Positions 55,855-64,000 of a stretch of DNA of 64,000 nucleotides are shown here, in pieces. The stretch spans positions 62,001 through 126,000 of the forward strand of contig JABSSL010000076.1 in the NCBI GenBank assembly GCA_013214355.1, written 5' to 3'. Each line of letters starts with the position of its first letter. Positions within the stretch are counted from its first letter, which is position 1. Made by a program: the position numbers and the translations under genes. A model generated the notes under the pieces. That model had not been told where the DNA came from. It saw nothing but the letters and a program-made list of their open reading frames with translations, and did no database searches. The DNA comes from Saprospiraceae bacterium (GTDB taxonomy: Bacteria; Bacteroidota; Bacteroidia; Chitinophagales; Saprospiraceae).

Positions 55855-56427
55855 ATGAGTGACCTTCTACTGTGGAAAAGGCTGAAGTCAGGTGATAAGA
55901 AGGCCCTGGAGACCATCTACCTCCAGGAGATAAACTTTCTATTGGGCTATGGTAAGAAAATTAGCTCCAATGGTCCACTTGTGGAAGACTGTGTCCAAGA
56001 TCTGTTCGTAGAGTTGTGGCGAAATCGCGAAGGTGTGAGCAATACGGATTCTATTCGTAGATACTTGGTGGTTTCTTTACGGCGTAAGATTATCAGGAAA
56101 ATTAGTAAAACACAGAAGGTCCAATCAGATAAGGTTCCGGAAGAAGTAGATTTTGAGGCTGAGCTATCCATTGATACCAAGCTCATCGCCCAAGAACTTT
56201 CTGCTGAACAGGCAGCACAACTCAAGGAAGCTTTCAGCCAGTTGAGCAGCCGTCAGCAAGAAGCCATTTATTTGAAGTATTACAGTGGGATGGACTATAA
56301 GGACATTGCGGAAGTGATGGATATCAACTATCAGTCGGTTCGAAATCTCATCTTCAATGCGCTAGGAAAGCTTAGAAAATACCTAACCAGCTTATTGCTG
56401 ATTATTTTTTATGCATTTTTCTCATGA
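55855..56427 (+). CDS. ECF-type RNA polymerase sigma factor
   Basis: This 190-residue sigma factor has region 2 (VEDCVQDLFVELWRNREGV) and region 4 (LSSRQQEAIYLKYYSGMDYKDIAEVMDINYQSVRNLIFNALGKL-type helix-turn-helix, about 135-178). It is of the FecI-like group found next to FecR and TonB receptors in Bacteroidota. The C-terminus is unusually hydrophobic (LLLIIFYAFFS) and could be a short membrane-contact segment. It starts a co-directional set with a lipoprotein, FecR and a TonB receptor, which it most likely controls. Confidence 0.93.
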   Translation: MSDLLLWKRLKSGDKKALETIYLQEINFLLGYGKKISSNGPLVEDCVQDLFVELWRNREGVSNTDSIRRYLVVSLRRKIIRKISKTQKVQSDKVPEEVDFEAELSIDTKLIAQELSAEQAAQLKEAFSQLSSRQQEAIYLKYYSGMDYKDIAEVMDINYQSVRNLIFNALGKLRKYLTSLLLIIFYAFFS

Positions 56428-56489
56428 AAGCATGAGTACAAAAATGCCTTTGCTGCCTTATGCCTATAAAGGAGATAAATTAGGCAAGT

Positions 56490-56966
56490 ATGCGAAGGAC
56501 AAAAAAAACACTGCTCTTGGGGATAATTTGCTACTGGATAGGCTTCAGTGCTTGCGAAAGAGAGCAAGCTGTTCCTTCGAAAGTAGATGAAGCCTTACAA
56601 CCTTACTTTGAACGATTTGACCAGGAGGCCCGGGCACGAGGCCTTGACTTTAGTGTAGAAATGGAGGAATTAGAGGCGGATATTATCGGGATTGAGCGAG
56701 ATGGTGTGCTAGGACAATGCCATTACAGTGAACAAGCGCCGAATATAGTAGAAGTGGATGACGAGTTTTGGGCTAGGGCTAGTGACCTGGAAAAGGAATA
56801 TGTGGTATTTCACGAATTAGGGCATTGCGTCCTAGGTAGAAATCACAATGATGATAGGAATGCAGATGGGACTTGTAGCAGTATTATGCAGAGTGGGTTA
56901 ACCAGTTGCAGAGTAGCTTACGGTCCCGCAAATCGAGCCTTATTTCTAGATGAACTATTTGAATAA
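56490..56966 (+). CDS. Metzincin-like lipoprotein
   Basis: This 158-residue protein has a lipoprotein signal (ICYWIGFSAC; the Cys follows FSA). HELGHCVLGRNH (His108, Glu109, His112, His119) followed by SIMQSG (Met133) matches a metzincin zinc site with a Met-turn, with one residue more than the standard HExxHxxGxxH. The mature domain is very small for a protease. It lies between the ECF sigma and FecR genes, an unusual place, and could help process FecR or another surface-signalling protein. That is inference; it could also be an independent secreted peptidase. Confidence 0.8.
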   Translation: MRRTKKTLLLGIICYWIGFSACEREQAVPSKVDEALQPYFERFDQEARARGLDFSVEMEELEADIIGIERDGVLGQCHYSEQAPNIVEVDDEFWARASDLEKEYVVFHELGHCVLGRNHNDDRNADGTCSSIMQSGLTSCRVAYGPANRALFLDELFE

Positions 56967-57044
56967 TTGAAGGTGCTGATGATAAGCAGCTTGAAAAGAT
57001 ATATTCCCTGACTACTCAATGGTTAGGGGTATTAAGAAACTATT

Positions 57045-58034
57045 ATGAGTCAAGATTATACCAAATACGATGCGGTGGAACTAGCAGGAGATGCTTGGTT
57101 CATCCAGTGGATCGTTGAGGGAGATCCTGAAGCCAGTCAATTTTGGCAAGATTGGCTCAAGGCCCACCCTGATCGGCAATCCCTTGTGGATGAGGCTCGC
57201 CTTTTGGTCAAAGCCTTAAGATTTAAAGAAACTCCTGCAGAAGAAAACACCGTACAACGCCTATGGCAAAACATCGACACTTTAACTGAAGAACCTCCAG
57301 TTACCTCTAAACAGTCAAGACCAGGCATCATTAGATGGTTAGGCTATGCTGCCGCAGCTGCCAGTGTAGCATTGGTCCTGTTTTTTGCTTTCGGTCGTGG
57401 AGAAACCACCGTGGTAGCGGAATATGCGGAGCAAAGAACCCTTTTCCTGCCAGATAGCTCAGAAGTGAAGTTAAATGCAGGTACCACTATTTCTTTTGAT
57501 GAGAAGAAATGGGATACTGAACGTGTGGTTAACTTGGATGGCGAAGCCTTTTTCGAAGTGAAGAAAGGCCAAACCTTCAGTGTGCAGACGAATCGGGGTA
57601 CGGTAGAGGTGTTGGGGACTAGTTTTAATGTCAATACCCATGATGGGCGTTTTGATGTAGCTTGCTACACGGGGCGAGTTCAAGTAGATAGCCGATTGAA
57701 AGACGAACAGCCAGCCATCCTTAACCCAGGTCAAAGAGTACGATTGAATCGAGATAGACAGGAAATGCAAGCAGATACTTTTGATCTACAACGGGAATCC
57801 TGGGTGAGCGGCAGCATTGAATTTGATTCTACTGCGCTATCGGATGTTTTTGCCGAGATGGAACGCCAATTTGATGTAGAAATCGAGGTGAACGAAGCCC
57901 TCCTTGTCGGTAAAACGCATACTGGGTTTTTGGTTCAAGGCAACCTCGATAGCACCCTTACTGCGGTGTCTTGGCCCAATCAACTGACCTATAAAAAAGA
58001 GACGCCAAGACGTATAATCATTGAACAACAGTAG
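57045..58034 (+). CDS. FecR-family anti-sigma factor
   Basis: This 329-residue inner-membrane protein has a cytoplasmic N-terminal part (1-92), a membrane helix (about 97-118; LGYAAAAASVALVLFFAFG) and a periplasmic FecR domain (about 125-220) with LPDSSEVKLNAGTTISF, GEAFFEVKKGQTF and VEVLGTSFNV. A C-terminal DUF4974-like secretin/STN-type domain follows (about 250-325). It relays a signal from the TonB receptor to the ECF sigma factor. The gene lies 78 bp after the metzincin-like lipoprotein gene and 35 bp before the receptor. Confidence 0.95.
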   Translation: MSQDYTKYDAVELAGDAWFIQWIVEGDPEASQFWQDWLKAHPDRQSLVDEARLLVKALRFKETPAEENTVQRLWQNIDTLTEEPPVTSKQSRPGIIRWLGYAAAAASVALVLFFAFGRGETTVVAEYAEQRTLFLPDSSEVKLNAGTTISFDEKKWDTERVVNLDGEAFFEVKKGQTFSVQTNRGTVEVLGTSFNVNTHDGRFDVACYTGRVQVDSRLKDEQPAILNPGQRVRLNRDRQEMQADTFDLQRESWVSGSIEFDSTALSDVFAEMERQFDVEIEVNEALLVGKTHTGFLVQGNLDSTLTAVSWPNQLTYKKETPRRIIIEQQ

Positions 58035-58069
58035 CAATACTGACTTAATAAACCTGTAATTTAAGCCAT

Positions 58070-60823
58070 ATGATGGGAGTGATCCGATCTAGGATCAGGA
58101 GTGTCAGCGGTAATTGGTTCAAGTGCCTGTCTTGGACTAGGGGAGTAATGTGTCTAGGGCTTGCTTTATTTGCTTTTACTGGTTATGCGCAACAAACTGG
58201 ACGTCAATCTTTTTCTGCTGCCTATCAGAATGTACCAATCACCACGGCCTTGGCCGAGTTCAGAGATAAATATGGGATTAAGATTGCCTATGATGATCAG
58301 GCTTTAGCAGGTATTCAGGTTAATAGTTCTTTTGAAAATCTGTCACTAGACCTGGCTATGCAAGAGCTGTTGTCAGAAACGACTTTGGTATATCGGGTCA
58401 TGGGTAAGGATAAGGTACTGATTCGCCCTAAAAGCCTAGCGGAAGTGGCTGCCGAAGAGAGTGCAGTGGGGAAAGTTTCAGGTAAGGTGTTGGATCCCTA
58501 TACGGGAGAAGGACTGGCTTATGCGACGGTTACGACCTTGGATGGAAAGCGAGGAACCATTGCAGACGAATGGGGTGAATTTTCTTTCGACCTAGCTCGC
58601 GGAGAACAAGAACTCAGGGTTCAATATTTGGGCTATGAAGCGAAGGATATCAAGGTCGATAAATCTGCTGGCCCAGTTTTGGTGAAACTGCGAGCCCGAC
58701 CTCAGGAAATTCCTAGTGTAACAATTGTGGAGCAACACCCCATCTTGACCTTAGATCAGGCTGATGGAAGTACTCGCTTATTCGCAGGGACCTTTTCTCG
58801 TTTACCCACCTTCGTCGCCGGACCCGATGTGCTGCGCAATCTACAATTGCTTCCCGGTATCGCAGCACAAGATGATCTCTCCGCTGAGTTGAAAATTAGA
58901 GGAGGAGAAGCAGATGAGAACATGATTATACTAGATGGGATTCAACTGCATAAAGTAGATCATTATTTTGGTGTATTTAGCGCGATCAATGGGAGTGTAG
59001 TAGAGGAAGTAAGGCTGTACAAAAACACCTATCCAGTAGAATTTGGCGGAAAGCTTTCTGGTTTACTGGATATGAGGACTAAAGCCGGCTTGGGGGAACT
59101 TGCTGGGGGGGAAATAGGCTTAGATTTACTGGCCTCCAATCTTACCCTACAAATGCCCATGGGGAAAAACGCTTCCCTGGTTTTGGCTGGGAGAATGACC
59201 AACAATAACCTAGGTAACTATAAGATTCTAAACCTACTACAGCAGGAGGAACAGCAATCTCCAGTGCAACAACTCAATAGTATTTCCACAATTACCAGAA
59301 ATAATATTGTGGCGATTGAGCCAGACTTCCGTTTCTATGATCTCAACGCAAAATGGTCCTGGCAAGCCCACCCCAATACCCGTTTTACCGCTAGCTATTT
59401 CCGTGGGTATGATGAGATAAACTTCGATTATGCGAAAGACTTCCGGAATAGAATAGGCCAGACTTTCGTGAGTAATGAGGAAACCAATCAAGAAATATCT
59501 AGCTGGGAAAACCATGGCGCTAGTTTTCAATGGGAGCAAGCCTGGAGCCCCAAGTTAGAAACACATCTGAATCTTAGTGCTTCCGAGTACGGAGAAGAAA
59601 TTGGGATCAGTCGTTTATTGAGACAATCCCGATTGAGGACCGGCGAATTGCTGAAAGAAAGACTCCAATCTAAGACTACCGAGAATAGTATTCAAACCTT
59701 GTCACTCAACTGGAATGCCAATTACGCCTTTTCTCTTGAGCAACAATTGCAATTGGGGTATCAATTGAATCAGGATCAGGTCGCATTTGGGATATCTGCA
59801 GAAAATGGATCACTCCTTGCTCGGAGCAATACCGGTTTACAGAATGCGGCTTATGCGGAGTATGTATGGAAAATGCCGTGGAACCTGCGAATCCAAGGAG
59901 GTTTACGACTGACGCATTATGATCTTACGCAAGATTTCTATTGGTCACCCCGAGTAGATCTTCAATACGACCTAAGTAAAAATGCTTCGCTTAAGACCTC
60001 CTGGGGAATCAACCAACAGTTCACTCGAGAGATCTATCATGAGGACCGCTTTGGCAGAACCTTTGAGTTCCTCTCCCTAGCAGCTGATGAGGGCATTCCT
60101 GTGGCGAGTAGCGAACAATTCATGATCGGGACGAACATCCGGCGGAATGGTTGGGAGTTGGATATAGAAATGTATCGTAAATATACCGATGGCATGATTG
60201 AACATGCATTGGTCAGTAATGGGCGGGAAAGACTGGATCGCCCTACGCGACGTACCGAATTTCGTCTATTTAAAGGGGATCGCTTAACAAGAGGAATAGA
60301 TTTTTTGCTGAAAAAAACAACTGCTGATTATCAAGGCTGGGTTGCTTACACGCTTAGTAAAACCACCCTCAGTTTTCCGGCCATCGCTCAAGGAACACCC
60401 TTCCCCTCACAAGATGATCGTCGTCATCAGCTGAAGTGGGTGAATCAGTATCGTTACAAAGACTGGGACTTCTCCCTCAGTTACATCTTTAGCAGCGGAA
60501 CGCCTTACACAGATATTAGTCTATTGGATGATCTTTCTAGAGATCGAACCACTATCAGACCAGAAGAGCGGATCAGCTATTTAGAGGATTATCATCGAGT
60601 AGATATCTCTGCTAGTTATAATTTCTTGCTTGGCGGTAGAAAGGCTAGGGTAGGTGTTTCAATCTTTAACCTATTTGACCGACAAAATGTCAAACAGCGC
60701 CAATACATCTTTTCCATTGCTGAAACTCGAGCGGATAATGTGCCAACCTTCAATACCGTGGTAGGGATGGAGCTTCAATTGCTAGATTTTACTCCGAATA
60801 TCAGCTTTTCATACGCCTTCTGA
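58070..60823 (+). CDS. TonB-dependent receptor with STN signalling domain
   Basis: This 917-residue outer-membrane receptor has a signal peptide (about 25-41), an STN domain (about 45-125; FSAAYQNVPITTALAEF) that contacts FecR, a carboxypeptidase-regulatory-like domain (about 138-215) and a plug domain (about 250-340, with LKIRGGEADENMIILDGI). The beta-barrel follows to the terminal aromatic residue (ISFSYAF). The STN domain makes it the surface sensor of the ECF/FecR system. No SusD-like gene follows, and the ligand is unknown. Its 3' end overlaps the convergent hydrolase gene by 15 bp. Confidence 0.95.
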   Translation: MMGVIRSRIRSVSGNWFKCLSWTRGVMCLGLALFAFTGYAQQTGRQSFSAAYQNVPITTALAEFRDKYGIKIAYDDQALAGIQVNSSFENLSLDLAMQELLSETTLVYRVMGKDKVLIRPKSLAEVAAEESAVGKVSGKVLDPYTGEGLAYATVTTLDGKRGTIADEWGEFSFDLARGEQELRVQYLGYEAKDIKVDKSAGPVLVKLRARPQEIPSVTIVEQHPILTLDQADGSTRLFAGTFSRLPTFVAGPDVLRNLQLLPGIAAQDDLSAELKIRGGEADENMIILDGIQLHKVDHYFGVFSAINGSVVEEVRLYKNTYPVEFGGKLSGLLDMRTKAGLGELAGGEIGLDLLASNLTLQMPMGKNASLVLAGRMTNNNLGNYKILNLLQQEEQQSPVQQLNSISTITRNNIVAIEPDFRFYDLNAKWSWQAHPNTRFTASYFRGYDEINFDYAKDFRNRIGQTFVSNEETNQEISSWENHGASFQWEQAWSPKLETHLNLSASEYGEEIGISRLLRQSRLRTGELLKERLQSKTTENSIQTLSLNWNANYAFSLEQQLQLGYQLNQDQVAFGISAENGSLLARSNTGLQNAAYAEYVWKMPWNLRIQGGLRLTHYDLTQDFYWSPRVDLQYDLSKNASLKTSWGINQQFTREIYHEDRFGRTFEFLSLAADEGIPVASSEQFMIGTNIRRNGWELDIEMYRKYTDGMIEHALVSNGRERLDRPTRRTEFRLFKGDRLTRGIDFLLKKTTADYQGWVAYTLSKTTLSFPAIAQGTPFPSQDDRRHQLKWVNQYRYKDWDFSLSYIFSSGTPYTDISLLDDLSRDRTTIRPEERISYLEDYHRVDISASYNFLLGGRKARVGVSIFNLFDRQNVKQRQYIFSIAETRADNVPTFNTVVGMELQLLDFTPNISFSYAF

Positions 60824-61588
60824 ATGCTGTAGTTTTTCCTTATAGAATTCGATCAAACGACCCAGCGCGTCTTTAGTGGGATGTCCGGTTTTATCCACAA
60901 AATGGGCCGTGAAAACGGCATGGCAACCCATGCCTGGGGGCTGCTGGGCAGAAGGCAATTCATGATACTCAAAAGCATCTCCAAAGACCGCTTTATACGC
61001 CTCCATCTTCTCCGGCGGACAAAAAGGGTCTTTGTCAAATCGAAAAGCCAACAACTGCTCGCCATTGGCGACTCTTTCCTTCGCAATGGCTAAGTCTTCT
61101 GGGCTAACCCCTAAGGCGCGTTTAGTGCTCATTGAGATACCTAACGGCAAAGACGGTTGGCTCAACACGGGAGCTTTTACAGCAGATTCTACCATCAACG
61201 GGATAGCAAAGCCCCCCGTAAGACACATGCCAATCACTCCTACACCCTTAGCTTTTGACGCTGCATCAGCTTTCCGAACCAAAGCTCTTAACCAGGTTAC
61301 TATAGGGCTGGTCTTGTTGTGTTTGAAAACGTGAAATTCCTTGCTAATACACACCTTAAATAAAAAGCGTATCGGAGCCGCTTTTTGCCCTGGTCTCCCA
61401 AAAAGCAAAGGGAGGTAGACTTTGAACCCTTGTGCTATTAAGCGTTCCGCAAAGAGCACACACTCTTTGGTCATGCCTGGCAATTCGTGTATGATGATAA
61501 TAGGAGGACCTTCGCCAGCAGTATAGACATAATGAGAGATATCTTCGTGCGTAAAGGTACTGCGGCTAAAATTTGGTAATTCCATCAT
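60809..61588 (-). CDS. Dienelactone hydrolase-like alpha/beta hydrolase
   Basis: This 259-residue cytoplasmic protein has the dienelactone hydrolase signature: a Cys nucleophile in GVIGMCLTGG, an Asp in RFDKDPFCPPEKM and a His in GCHAVFTAHF. HELPGM near residue 35 contributes the oxyanion region (Glu of the family). The enzymes hydrolyse lactones or esters; the natural substrate here is unknown. It overlaps the TonB-receptor gene tail-to-tail by 15 bp. The start at 61588 is the first of two adjacent Met codons. Confidence 0.9.
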   Translation of the reverse strand: MMELPNFSRSTFTHEDISHYVYTAGEGPPIIIIHELPGMTKECVLFAERLIAQGFKVYLPLLFGRPGQKAAPIRFLFKVCISKEFHVFKHNKTSPIVTWLRALVRKADAASKAKGVGVIGMCLTGGFAIPLMVESAVKAPVLSQPSLPLGISMSTKRALGVSPEDLAIAKERVANGEQLLAFRFDKDPFCPPEKMEAYKAVFGDAFEYHELPSAQQPPGMGCHAVFTAHFVDKTGHPTKDALGRLIEFYKEKLQHSEGV

Positions 61589-61806
61589 AGTTGATTTTGT
61601 AGTCCAGGCAGAAAAGAAAGCAAGTCGGGTATGTGTTAGACCCTCAAAGTATTAAAATTCCAGCAATTATGAACACGCGGATGGAGCGCCTTTGGGGGAT
61701 TTCCTTTGAATTGGCACTGGGAATTGCACAACTTTCGAAGGAATGTATGTAGTTTTGCGTCCCGAGGATCACCTTATTATCCATACTCAAACAGCTAACC
61801 AAAACC

Positions 61807-62610
61807 ATGAAAAAGTTCATTGCATATGGGCTTATGGCCCTAGTCCTGTGGGCATGTGGACAGGAAAAGAATACAGAGGAAGAACCTGAAGTGCAAACGA
61901 GGGTTGAAGTGAATATGGACTCCATTCGCCGAGTCTACACCGACTTAATACAACTTAGCTTGGAAACTTTACCACCGAAGCAAGTGGCAGAGAAGGGAAA
62001 GCTTAACCCTGTAGATGAAGCCCCTGCCGACACCTTGTTCTTTGTATTTCGTGAAAACCTTCGACAGCTAGTTAAAGACAAGAATGTATTTGGCCTTTTG
62101 GAAGCGGTCGATGAACAGATTAAGAATGGATTTGGCGACAACAACGGCTTCGCCGAGTTTGTTACGCTTTGGGAATTAGATAAACCCGAAAAAGCGGCTG
62201 AATCTAAGATATGGGACATCTTGGAGGAGATCTTGGCACTGGGTGGATCTTTTCTGGCTATGCCGGGGGGCTTTGAAGCCAACTATGTTTCCTCTACTTG
62301 GCCAGCAGCCTATGAGTCATCTGACCATGCTGCGATAGTAGGAAGTGGGGTTCGATTTCGCACTTCGCCGACCTTGCAAAGTAAAACGATTGCCTCGATT
62401 TCATATGACATCGTTAAAGTGCTAGAGTATACAGAAAAAGAAGAAACCATAGCGGGAGAAACACACCCCTGGGTAAAAATTGCCATGTTAGATGGTCGAG
62501 AAGGTTATGTCTACGGTAAATTTATTAGATCACCGCTTGGTTACCGGGCGAGTTTCGGCATAAATGGAAAAGGACAGTGGCAGATGAATAGCCTGCTGTC
62601 AGGGGATTAG
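61807..62610 (+). CDS. Lipoprotein with SH3-like domain
   Basis: This 267-residue envelope protein has a lipobox (LVLWAC; Cys17). The N-terminal and middle parts (about 18-165) are helical without a known motif, followed by a bacterial SH3-type segment at about 175-240 (GSGVRFRTSPTLQSKTIASISYDIVKVLE, HPWVKIAMLDGREGYVYGKFI). Such domains often bind cell-wall peptides. A TAGTTTTG box (61750-61757) lies 50 bp upstream. It is followed 78 bp downstream by era, but functional coupling is not suggested. Confidence 0.85.
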   Translation: MKKFIAYGLMALVLWACGQEKNTEEEPEVQTRVEVNMDSIRRVYTDLIQLSLETLPPKQVAEKGKLNPVDEAPADTLFFVFRENLRQLVKDKNVFGLLEAVDEQIKNGFGDNNGFAEFVTLWELDKPEKAAESKIWDILEEILALGGSFLAMPGGFEANYVSSTWPAAYESSDHAAIVGSGVRFRTSPTLQSKTIASISYDIVKVLEYTEKEETIAGETHPWVKIAMLDGREGYVYGKFIRSPLGYRASFGINGKGQWQMNSLLSGD

Positions 62611-62688
62611 GATCGAATTGGATTAAAAATGGATGCTGTCTTAAGGCACCTTACTGGGTAACTTAAGGCAAGCTCAATAAAAGCAGAT

Positions 62689-63585
62689 ATGCATAGATCT
62701 GGATTTGTCAATATTATTGGCCGCCCAAATGTGGGGAAATCTACCCTAATGAATGCTTTAGTGGGGGAACGGATGTCGATTATTACCAATAAACCACAAA
62801 CTACTAGACATCGGATAATTGGGATACTAAGTGGAGATGATTTCCAGTTGGTCTTTTCTGACACCCCTGGGATAATTCGAGATCCAGCCTATAAAATGCA
62901 TGAAATCATGAATAGCTATGTCAAGTCCACTTTTGAGGATGCAGACATCATGCTATTCGTGACGGAGATAGGGGAGAAGTTTGCCGATGATGATCCGATT
63001 ATCCAACGCTTACAGAAGGTGAAAGATATTCCACTTTTTCTAGTCCTAAATAAGATTGATTTGCATTCTCAGGAAAAGATCTTGCTAGCTATTCAAGAGT
63101 GGAATGAGCGCATATCATTTACCGAAACAATACCGATTTCTGCCTTGCATAAGCAAAATACGGATCAGCTGTTGAAGTTGGTGAAGGACAAACTGCCGGA
63201 AGGACCAGAGTACTACCCTAAAGAACAACTAACTGATCGTCCAGAAAGATTCTTTGTGAGCGAGATTATCCGAGAAAAGATCTTGCAGCAATACGAGCAG
63301 GAAATTCCCTATTTCACAGAAGTGGGAGTTACAGAATTCAAAGAGACAACTACTAAAAAGGGTGAACCCTTAGTGCGTATTCATGCTACCATATTTGTGG
63401 GGCGACGTGGGCATAAAGGCATTATCCTGGGAAAAGAAGGGAGAGCAATTAAACGTTTAGGAACGGCGGCAAGGAAAGGGATTGAAGCCTTTTTAGAGCA
63501 GAAAGTCTTTTTGGAACTCTTTGTGAAGATCAAGGATAACTGGCGTGATGACGAGCGTACACTAAAGCACTTTGGTTATAACTAA
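62689..63585 (+). CDS. era: GTPase Era
   Basis: This 298-residue GTPase is needed for 16S rRNA maturation and 30S subunit assembly. G1 is GRPNVGKS (11-18), G3 DTPG (58-61) and G4 NKID (121-124). The C-terminal KH domain (about 205-290) shows GRRGHKGIILGKEGRAIKRLG, with the RNA-binding GxxG-type loop. The length and all motifs are normal. A terminator shared with the convergent sorting-tail gene follows the stop codon. Confidence 0.98.
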   Translation: MHRSGFVNIIGRPNVGKSTLMNALVGERMSIITNKPQTTRHRIIGILSGDDFQLVFSDTPGIIRDPAYKMHEIMNSYVKSTFEDADIMLFVTEIGEKFADDDPIIQRLQKVKDIPLFLVLNKIDLHSQEKILLAIQEWNERISFTETIPISALHKQNTDQLLKLVKDKLPEGPEYYPKEQLTDRPERFFVSEIIREKILQQYEQEIPYFTEVGVTEFKETTTKKGEPLVRIHATIFVGRRGHKGIILGKEGRAIKRLGTAARKGIEAFLEQKVFLELFVKIKDNWRDDERTLKHFGYN

Positions 63586-63620
63586 AAGAGCCTCTCATCC
63601 CGACGATGAAAGGCCCTTTT
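63584..63620. terminator. Bidirectional terminator between era and the sorting-tail gene
   Basis: AAAAGAGCCTCTCATC pairs with GATGAAAGGCCCTTTT with two mismatches, around a short loop; A and T runs at the ends serve both strands. Confidence 0.8.
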
Positions 63621-63642
63621 ATCTGCTTTGTATTTATTCTTC

Positions 63643-64000
63643 TTATTTGATTAGAATCATCTTCCCGCTTTGCGAATCACCCTCTACACTGATTCGATAC
63701 CAAAGTATCCCATCATGAGCCAAGTCCTTGGCGCGAACCATTAACTGGTTAAAGCCTCCAGGTAGTCTGCTATTTTGTTGTAGCAAACGCTGTCCAGCAG
63801 GGCTATATACCTCTATCGTTACCAAACTCTCCTTGGCTAGATTAAGCTCAAAAGTGGTGACTTGATTAAATGGGTTCGGATAATTGGAAGTCAATAACCA
63901 ATCCATGCTTTGGCGCTCCTCAAATTGCAGGCTCACCGAATGGATCTTATATTGATCATCTACCAATTGATTCGGATTATCCTGGTCCAGACCGAAACTT
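63643..64000 (-). CDS. Type IX secretion sorting-tail protein (partial, 5' end beyond window)
   Basis: The frame is open to the right edge, so the real N-terminus lies outside the window. The visible 118 residues contain the type A sorting signature NYPNPFNQVTTFEL, then VTIEVYSPAGQRL, the GFNQL strand and the final GKMILIK. Such tails direct proteins through the Por/type IX secretion system to the cell surface. The cargo domain is not visible. The presence of this tail indicates that the organism has type IX secretion. Confidence 0.85.
   Translation of the reverse strand, partial: SFGLDQDNPNQLVDDQYKIHSVSLQFEERQSMDWLLTSNYPNPFNQVTTFELNLAKESLVTIEVYSPAGQRLLQQNSRLPGGFNQLMVRAKDLAHDGILWYRISVEGDSQSGKMILIK

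Noticed and set aside
1-64000. tRNA or rRNA genes
   Set aside because: No cloverleaf-like or rRNA-like sequence was noticed while reading the gaps; this was not an exhaustive scan.

Overview
The window looks like chromosomal DNA from a Bacteroidota species, most likely of the Saprospiraceae/Lewinella type. Supporting signs are TAnnTTTG-type promoter boxes (an exact TTG-N19-TACCTTTG lies upstream of the Lrp gene), few Shine-Dalgarno sequences, a short 289-residue RpoD, two TonB-dependent receptors with carboxypeptidase-regulatory-like N-termini, an ECF sigma/FecR/receptor set, a type IX secretion sorting tail at the right edge, and TPR-fused histidine kinase signalling. The genus is inference.

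Region 1 (1-26940) is one co-directional array: the tail of an unidentified gene, an ABC ATPase, seven double-module MacB/FtsX-type permeases (called P1-P7 here), a second ABC ATPase, and three more permeases (P8-P10). All ten permeases are full length (788-820 residues). P2/P8 and P5/P10 look like sister pairs on either side of the second ATPase, which suggests block duplication. Several of the larger gaps in the array hold dyad-symmetric or iterated non-coding elements.

Region 2 (27052-36202, minus strand) holds an OmpA-family protein with TSP3 repeats, two strong hairpins (one a perfect 55-bp palindrome), a 2267-residue exported polymorphic-toxin-like protein and, 3 nt after it, a 103-residue candidate immunity protein. 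The giant protein has a metzincin-like HExxHx6H/Met-turn segment, an intact-looking Hint autoprocessing domain and an AT-rich C-terminal tip.

Region 3 (36700-46900) has a small secreted protein, a GHL10-type glycoside hydrolase, a helical-repeat protein, rpe, a TonB-dependent receptor and small membrane or START-like proteins. The 1.38-kb gap before rpe contains three tandem units, each with TGTACT-N22-(T/G)AnnTTTG, a GTGATTAG-like start region, a small stem, an AAATTATA motif and an intrinsic terminator. They look like a family of small RNAs.

Region 4 (47182-56427) carries rpoD with its promoter, a TPR histidine kinase overlapping a NarL-type response regulator, an Lrp/AsnC regulator, a CtpA-type S41 protease, an unassigned soluble protein, an integral membrane protein and an ECF sigma factor. 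Region 5 (55855-63585) continues from the ECF sigma with a metzincin-like lipoprotein, FecR and an STN-domain TonB receptor (a cell-surface signalling locus), followed by a dienelactone-hydrolase-like enzyme, an SH3 lipoprotein and era. The window ends inside a type IX-secreted protein on the minus strand.
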